This document shows, piece after piece, positions 7,341 to 11,481 of a stretch of DNA of 11,481 nt. The DNA comes from Microcaldota archaeon. GTDB taxonomy: Archaea > Micrarchaeota > Micrarchaeia > Burarchaeales > JAKAKT01. The notes beneath the pieces were generated by a model, which saw only the letters and a list, made by a program, of their open reading frames with translations, was not told the DNA's origin and made no database searches. Location: the NCBI GenBank assembly GCA_026396425.1, contig JAPLWU010000149.1, positions 1 to 11,481 of the forward strand, read 5' to 3'. Every line of letters starts with the position of its first letter. Position 1 is the stretch's first letter. The position numbers were made by a program, and so were the translations under genes.

Positions 7341-8239
7341 AACCGACCATAGGGGCAATGATGCTTACCACGAACTGCGACCGGAAATGCCTTCACTGCG
7401 GCGCCAGTCCGCCGCGAATGAGACGAGACATGGGAAGGAGGGAAATCGACGCCTTCCTGAAATACGGCAATAAACCGGGCGCAATCGACTATCCTTTCGG
7501 AATCCTCGGGGGCAACGTGCTCGGGTGGAGAGGCGAACGCGGCGAAATGCCCGGCGACCTGATTAGGGAGCTTGGGGAAAAAAATCGCGCCCTGCATTTC
7601 CCATGGATTACGGTATTCCCGATCAGACCAGAAGAGACGGCGAATCTTGACGGATTGAAAAGCCTTGGGCAGGTCCTGAGAAGCGGGCAGAAATTGGCGC
7701 TCAACATCTCTTTCAACGCCTTTGGGAGGGATGCCGACCGGAGGGCGATAACGCTCGATGAAATGCGGGAGCGCTTTATTTTCACCTTCAGGACCGCAAA
7801 AGGACTGGGGTTCGAATTCGTTGTGCCGAACATAAGCTTCTTGGAACACACGCAGGATAGAACGATGGAAATGTTCCCGTGGGAGCTCGTTAAGGGAAAA
7901 ACAGAGGAGGCAAATCCGCATTACGCGCGGTGCCAAGGACGCGGCACAAGATTTTGGATGCCCCCTCAGAGCGCTGTAGCGGCGGAAGTAGTGAGCAAAT
8001 GCTCCTGGATTATTAACAGTTTCGTCGTTATGCCTGACGGCGGGCTCGTGCAGCTATGCAACAGCGTGGTGAGAAGCAGGCTGGAACCGTTCGCCTCGAT
8101 TTTCGACAGCGAGGACGTGATAACCGAGGGAATCGCGCGGGAGTTCACAAGAACGCACGCGCTCGCGTGGAATGGAAAGTTCGACATCTGCGAGCTGTGC
8201 GTGCGGGACTCGAAAGAGAGAAACCGAACCGATAAGTAA
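7337..8239 (+). CDS. Radical SAM protein 3 of the tandem triplet, with rearranged C-terminal cysteines
   Basis: This 300-residue third paralog begins in the ATGA overlap with gene 2. The radical SAM cysteines are C14, C18 and C21 (NCDRKCLHC), followed by LGGNVLGWRGERG and SFNAFG. The ITLDEMRERFIFTFR stretch parallels VSLDEMAERFKFTVR of protein 2. The C-terminal motif keeps C222-X12-G235-X5-C241. The CX4C cysteine of its relatives is R246, and the final CEXHAR has become C285-E-L-C288. The number of C-terminal motif cysteines is still four, but one ligand position has moved. This suggests a changed auxiliary cluster or changed substrate handling. The GTG at 7328 is possible but extends only three residues. 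It is the most diverged copy; the glycine-rich motif has lost proline (GGNVLG). The function is unknown, and it probably acts with the other two. Confidence 0.87.
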   Translation: MKPTIGAMMLTTNCDRKCLHCGASPPRMRRDMGRREIDAFLKYGNKPGAIDYPFGILGGNVLGWRGERGEMPGDLIRELGEKNRALHFPWITVFPIRPEETANLDGLKSLGQVLRSGQKLALNISFNAFGRDADRRAITLDEMRERFIFTFRTAKGLGFEFVVPNISFLEHTQDRTMEMFPWELVKGKTEEANPHYARCQGRGTRFWMPPQSAVAAEVVSKCSWIINSFVVMPDGGLVQLCNSVVRSRLEPFASIFDSEDVITEGIAREFTRTHALAWNGKFDICELCVRDSKERNRTDK

Positions 8240-8240
8240 G

Positions 8241-8272
8241 CTATTTAAACAGGTCGAGCGAAAACGTCTTTC
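8241..8272 (+). promoter_or_regulatory. Leaderless-type promoter for the large membrane protein gene
   Basis: A TATA-like ctatttaaa (8241-8249) starts just after the stop of the third radical SAM gene. Its centre is about 27 bases before the ATG at 8273, exactly where an archaeal promoter would place the transcription start at or next to the initiation codon. No Shine-Dalgarno-like site lies between, which fits a leaderless message and an independent transcription unit. Confidence 0.65.
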
Positions 8273-10618
8273 ATGAAAACAACTATAGCGGCATTCATGC
8301 TCGCGCTTATTGTCGGAATTGCGTTCGGGTTCGGGGTGGCGCCAACTGTTGACAGCGCGGCCGTCGTACAGGGCGGGAGCGTCACGAACGATTACGAGGC
8401 ATGGGAACTCGAGGATGGAACGACGATAGGAACTAGCGTGAGCTGGGCCGTGCCCAACGTTACGAGGGCGCCCGAGGGCTCTGCCGAACTCAAGTTCAGC
8501 GTAAAGTTCAGCCCCAGCGCTTCCGTCGTGCCGGGCAATTACACGATTATAACCACCATCTCGAGCGGCGGCGACATAAAGACGATAAAAACCGACGTCG
8601 AGGTAAAGGAGTATCTGTGGGCTTACGACTACCTGAAGGCGGGCGAAACATATGACAATGTGAGGATTTTGGATTTCGCCTACGGCGGGCAGGAATACGG
8701 AATAGTGAAGGTGAATGGGAAGGAAGTCCTGATTGGGAAGGAGGATGCCGCGGTCGAGGACGAGGCGCTCATAAGGAACGTGTCAACAGGGTATTACCTC
8801 GCGACCTACTACCCGCCGGAAATCGAGCTCGCGAGGCTCTCATCTCTCATAAGCATTTTCAACGTCAGCAGGAACACCATTGGCCAGTTCGGCCCCGCTG
8901 AGGACATGTGCAAGACCTTCCTCGGGCTCAAGGTGCTGCCCTGCTACGATTTGACTACGTGCAAGCTGGCCTGCAGGGCTTCGCACTCCGAGGACATCGG
9001 GATTTGCGAGGATCCGACGCTCATCAGCTCGGTATATGACTTCTCGCTCGGAACGAAATATATGGACGGCAATCTGAGTAATAGCGTGGCGCTCATTGGC
9101 AACATGACGCTGCAGAGCGCGGTCAACGACATGAAAACCGTGAAGAAAGACCTCGAGAACGTCCGCTCGACCGCCCAGGCGCTTCTCGGAAGCCCGCTCA
9201 GGTACGAACAGACGTGCATGACCTGCTATGCCATGTGCCCAATAATGCTCTACAACATGACCTCGATAAACGAGGCCATAACAAAGGCCGGCAGCTTCTA
9301 CACGAAGATGGCCGGAGCTGGGGCGGGCGAGGATTTCGTAAACGGGCTCGTCAACAGCTCGCTCGACAGGATTGACTATTCGGGCGACACGGCCCACAGG
9401 AAGGCCCTCGAGGCCAGGTACGAGGGGGCGAGGAATACCGAAATCGGCCTCACGTCGCGCATCACAAACATAACTTCGCTACTGAGCTCGTCGGAACTCA
9501 CGATAAAGCTCAACTCGCTGACAGGCGTCTCGGCCGAGATTTATTCGATTATAGAGAACGACTCGTATGACGACCCGGCTGCCCTCGACGCGGAGCTGAA
9601 CACTCTTTTCACGAGGTTCGACAGGATTGCGGGGGAGGCGGGCACGCTGCTCGCGTCAGTTTCCGCCCCCTACGACGAAATGCTTGCGCAGAGGGAGCAG
9701 GCGCGCAAGCTCATGCTGAGGGCCGAGCTCAACACGGTGCAGGGCGACTCGAGCGACGCGCAGATTAAGGCGCTTGCCGAAAGGTACGGCGAGGCCGAGG
9801 CCAGGAGGGCCGGGAAGCCGGCTGAAAACGAAATCGGGGAGATGAAGGACGAGTACGCTGCCATTGCGGCCGAGGCAGGCGGAATCGTGGGCTCGAAGCC
9901 GGGCGACACGTTCACAGAGGCGGCCGCCGAGCTCTTCAACGACGCCTCGCTCTCGGTGGGCTACGCGCTCATGGGGCTGGCGGGCAAGACGAGCTACGCG
10001 GACAGGATTGGCGCTGCCCCGATTATACCCGTAGTCGGAATCGGCCTCATGACTCTGCTCGTTGTCGCGATAACCGCGGGCGCGCTCACGATATACGTGC
10101 TCAGGCACAGGAGGAACATGCGAGCGATCAGGAAGAGGCTTGCCCTGTTCGGCGTGTTCTGCGCGGGGATATGTTTCATAACGGTAATGGCGGCAGTCAC
10201 GATGTATTACGTAATAGACCAGAGTTCCGGGCCGAGGATATGGAACTCCTTCAGCGACGAACTCGCGGGCGCGGCCAGGGTTTCCGTATTCATGGACACC
10301 GGAAGCGCAATGAACGCCCCTGATGCCGGGAGTGCGCAGGAAGCCGTGGTTTCGTGCGGCTCGAGAATGGCGGACGCGATGCCCGGCAAGCAGGTCATTG
10401 AGTACACGATAATCGGGGAGGAGTGCATGGCGGCCAACGAGACGCTCACGAAGGCGCAGTGCATGGACGAGGCGTGGGGCGCCCCGTATTTCTATGTTTC
10501 ATACGCGGGAGCAAACAAGATGGACTTCAGGTCGCTCTACGAGACGAAGGCGGCCGTATCGGGCGACGCGGAATATCTCGGCGATTGCCTGCTCGCAGAG
10601 GTCATGAGAGGGGGATGA
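8273..10618 (+). CDS. Surface-exposed membrane protein of unknown function with cysteine-rich, coiled-coil ectodomain
   Basis: This 781-residue protein matches no family I recognise. A signal peptide covers roughly residues 1-28. Next is a beta-rich, Ig-like segment (about 30-120) ending in TIKTDVEVKEY. A cysteine-rich part follows with C213, C224, C230, C234, C245, C315, C318 and C322, including twin TCX3C motifs (TCKLAC and TCYAMC) about 85 residues apart. A long, charged, probably helical or coiled-coil stretch (about 335-560) comes next. Two membrane helices lie near 583-608 and 623-648, joined by RHRRNMRAIRKR, which by the positive-inside rule is cytosolic, so both large parts face outside. 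Eleven N-X-S/T sequons support an exported, glycosylated protein. The C-terminal domain (650-781) has four cysteines and resembles the C-terminus of the next gene product. The two genes are one base apart and surely co-transcribed. A role in envelope structure or attachment is a guess. Confidence 0.85.
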   Translation: MKTTIAAFMLALIVGIAFGFGVAPTVDSAAVVQGGSVTNDYEAWELEDGTTIGTSVSWAVPNVTRAPEGSAELKFSVKFSPSASVVPGNYTIITTISSGGDIKTIKTDVEVKEYLWAYDYLKAGETYDNVRILDFAYGGQEYGIVKVNGKEVLIGKEDAAVEDEALIRNVSTGYYLATYYPPEIELARLSSLISIFNVSRNTIGQFGPAEDMCKTFLGLKVLPCYDLTTCKLACRASHSEDIGICEDPTLISSVYDFSLGTKYMDGNLSNSVALIGNMTLQSAVNDMKTVKKDLENVRSTAQALLGSPLRYEQTCMTCYAMCPIMLYNMTSINEAITKAGSFYTKMAGAGAGEDFVNGLVNSSLDRIDYSGDTAHRKALEARYEGARNTEIGLTSRITNITSLLSSSELTIKLNSLTGVSAEIYSIIENDSYDDPAALDAELNTLFTRFDRIAGEAGTLLASVSAPYDEMLAQREQARKLMLRAELNTVQGDSSDAQIKALAERYGEAEARRAGKPAENEIGEMKDEYAAIAAEAGGIVGSKPGDTFTEAAAELFNDASLSVGYALMGLAGKTSYADRIGAAPIIPVVGIGLMTLLVVAITAGALTIYVLRHRRNMRAIRKRLALFGVFCAGICFITVMAAVTMYYVIDQSSGPRIWNSFSDELAGAARVSVFMDTGSAMNAPDAGSAQEAVVSCGSRMADAMPGKQVIEYTIIGEECMAANETLTKAQCMDEAWGAPYFYVSYAGANKMDFRSLYETKAAVSGDAEYLGDCLLAEVMRGG

Positions 10619-10619
10619 G

Positions 10620-11429
10620 ATGAGGACCAGAAAAAGGCAGAGAAACCTAAAGGAAACGATAGCCGTGCCGGCTGAAGAAAGGATACCTGAAGAACCGCGG
10701 GAGGAAACGGACCGAGGGACGGGAGAAGGGATTGCGGGGGAAAACGGAAATATGGAGATAGGAGAAACGGGGAAGGGAGAAAACGGGAATGCGGGGCCTG
10801 GTGAGGACGAAAATGAAATACCCGCGGAAAAAACGCCTTCCCCTCTCGAAGAAAAAAAGGTAAACAAGGGGAAGAAACCCGAGGACTCGATAGAAATCAG
10901 CAACACGCTCATCGCTGCCGTGCTCTTGATAATAATCCTGGTTGCTGCCGCGTTGTACCTGGGGCCGAGGCTCTTCGGGCCCGGGCAGATGCCGGAGAGG
11001 CAGGTAAACCAGACGCAATTCGATTCGATAGTCCTCGGCGCGCCAAGAATTTCGGTCATAATGAACATAACCGGGGCGAGCGAGAACGGCTCGAGGGCGG
11101 TCATGCAGTGCGGCACCGACCTATCGTTCAGCGTGGCCAGGCTTGGCAAGAACGTGTCTAATTATGTTTTCAACGAGGGAAGTTGCGTAACTCCGGAGGT
11201 GAATACCGTTCCGATTTCCGAGTGCTCGAAAGCAACGAAAAATATTTATGAGACGGTTTGCTGTTTTATTGGTATTTGCGCTCCGGTCTCCGAATGCTCG
11301 AAGGCAATGGACGATTTTTATTTTATCATCGGCTACGGACCGGACGTAACGCGCTATTATGACAGGCACGCCGAAATCGAGGTCAACGAGCAGTTCACGC
11401 TTGGATGCAACATATCGAGAGGGAGTTAG
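10620..11429 (+). CDS. Single-pass membrane protein with acidic, disordered N-terminus and cysteine-module ectodomain
   Basis: This 269-residue protein is unrecognised. It starts one base after the previous stop, with ggggatgag as ribosome site. Residues 1-94 are highly charged and rich in Glu, Gly, Lys and Asn, so probably disordered and cytosolic. One membrane helix follows (about 95-117, LIAAVLLIIILVAAALYL), with no signal peptide, giving an N-in, C-out topology. The outer domain begins APRISVIMNITG and continues AVMQCGTD, GSCVTP, SECSKAMDDFYFIIGYGP and LGCNIS. This parallels ARVSVFMDTG, AVVSCGSR, EECMA, AQCMDE, FYVSYAG and GDCLLA at the end of the upstream protein. A 24-residue internal duplication adds four extra cysteines. 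Base composition becomes AT-richer across that duplicated part. The two proteins may form a complex through their shared outer module; this is inference. Confidence 0.82.
   Translation: MRTRKRQRNLKETIAVPAEERIPEEPREETDRGTGEGIAGENGNMEIGETGKGENGNAGPGEDENEIPAEKTPSPLEEKKVNKGKKPEDSIEISNTLIAAVLLIIILVAAALYLGPRLFGPGQMPERQVNQTQFDSIVLGAPRISVIMNITGASENGSRAVMQCGTDLSFSVARLGKNVSNYVFNEGSCVTPEVNTVPISECSKATKNIYETVCCFIGICAPVSECSKAMDDFYFIIGYGPDVTRYYDRHAEIEVNEQFTLGCNISRGS
11211..11321 (+). repeat. Diverged 72-base tandem duplication within the membrane protein gene
   Basis: The segment starting at 11211 (ccgatttccgagtgctcgaa) reappears 72 bases later at 11283 (ccggtctccgaatgctcgaa), in the same frame. The encoded PISECSKATKN and PVSECSKAMDD are clearly related. 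The differences are largely at third positions early in the unit and increase later, so the duplication is not very recent. Confidence 0.7.
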
Positions 11430-11432
11430 ATG

Positions 11433-11468
11433 CCACATACTCACGCCCTACGGGGCTTGGGCTTGTGG
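11433..11468. repeat. Imperfect 36-base hairpin with UNCG-type loop after the last gene
   Basis: Outer ccaca (11433-11437) pairs with tgtgg (11464-11468), ctca (11440-11443) with tggg (11458-11461, one G-T pair), and gccc (11445-11448) with gggc (11453-11456), closing a c(tacg)g tetraloop. A tiny frame, ATG 11430 to TGA 11480 (16 codons), runs through it and is not credible as a gene. With no T-run in view, this may be a terminator stem, an RNA processing site or the end of a mobile element; the window stops too soon to decide. Confidence 0.4.
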
Positions 11469-11481
11469 ATGACAGGGTGAG

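Noticed and set aside
11430..11480. A 16-codon reading frame directly after the last gene
   Set aside because: It is very short, has no ribosome site of its own, and coincides with a hairpin.

Overview
The window reads as archaeal chromosome, probably from an uncultured lineage. The evidence is: TATA/BRE-type promoters 25-45 bases ahead of genes, one of them apparently leaderless; a GGTGAT-type ribosome binding site; a tandem AAA+ ATPase of the CDC48/VAT type; and an S-layer protein of the methanococcal (MJ0822-like) family. A DPANN-type archaeon such as Micrarchaeota or Diapherotrites would fit. That is a guess from gene flavour, not something the sequence proves. All supported genes lie on the + strand.

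Layout. (1) Bases 2-2377: a membrane-anchored double AAA+ ATPase, open at the left edge. Its 3' end looks damaged: recognisable sequence stops near 2191 and runs into four back-to-back hairpins (2197-2311). (2) Bases 2378-2649: no convincing gene, then a TATA box (2501-2509) and a long, foldable leader. (3) Bases 2650-5274: a large S-layer glycoprotein gene with a TTG start and its own terminator (5277-5316). (4) Bases 5317-5490: a second array of four hairpins (5329-5419) ending in a T-run, then a promoter. (5) Bases 5491-8239: three tightly packed paralogous radical SAM enzymes. Each has an N-terminal CX3CX2C and a C-terminal cysteine set that resembles half of a SPASM/twitch domain. (6) Bases 8273-11429: two adjoining genes for surface-exposed membrane proteins of unknown function that share a C-terminal four-cysteine module. 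(7) Bases 11430-11481: a short tail holding an imperfect hairpin with a UNCG loop.

How it fits together. Apart from the ATPase, which may do membrane protein quality control, the region looks like a cell-surface locus: the surface lattice, two cysteine-rich exported membrane proteins, and a dedicated set of three radical SAM enzymes whose substrate is not visible. The S-layer gene sits between two unrelated but similarly built hairpin arrays, and the left array breaks into the ATPase gene. This suggests, without proving it, that the S-layer segment was inserted or rearranged here. The strongest candidates for something undescribed are the radical SAM triplet, whose third member has a rearranged set of putative auxiliary-cluster ligands, and the shared cysteine module of the two downstream membrane proteins.
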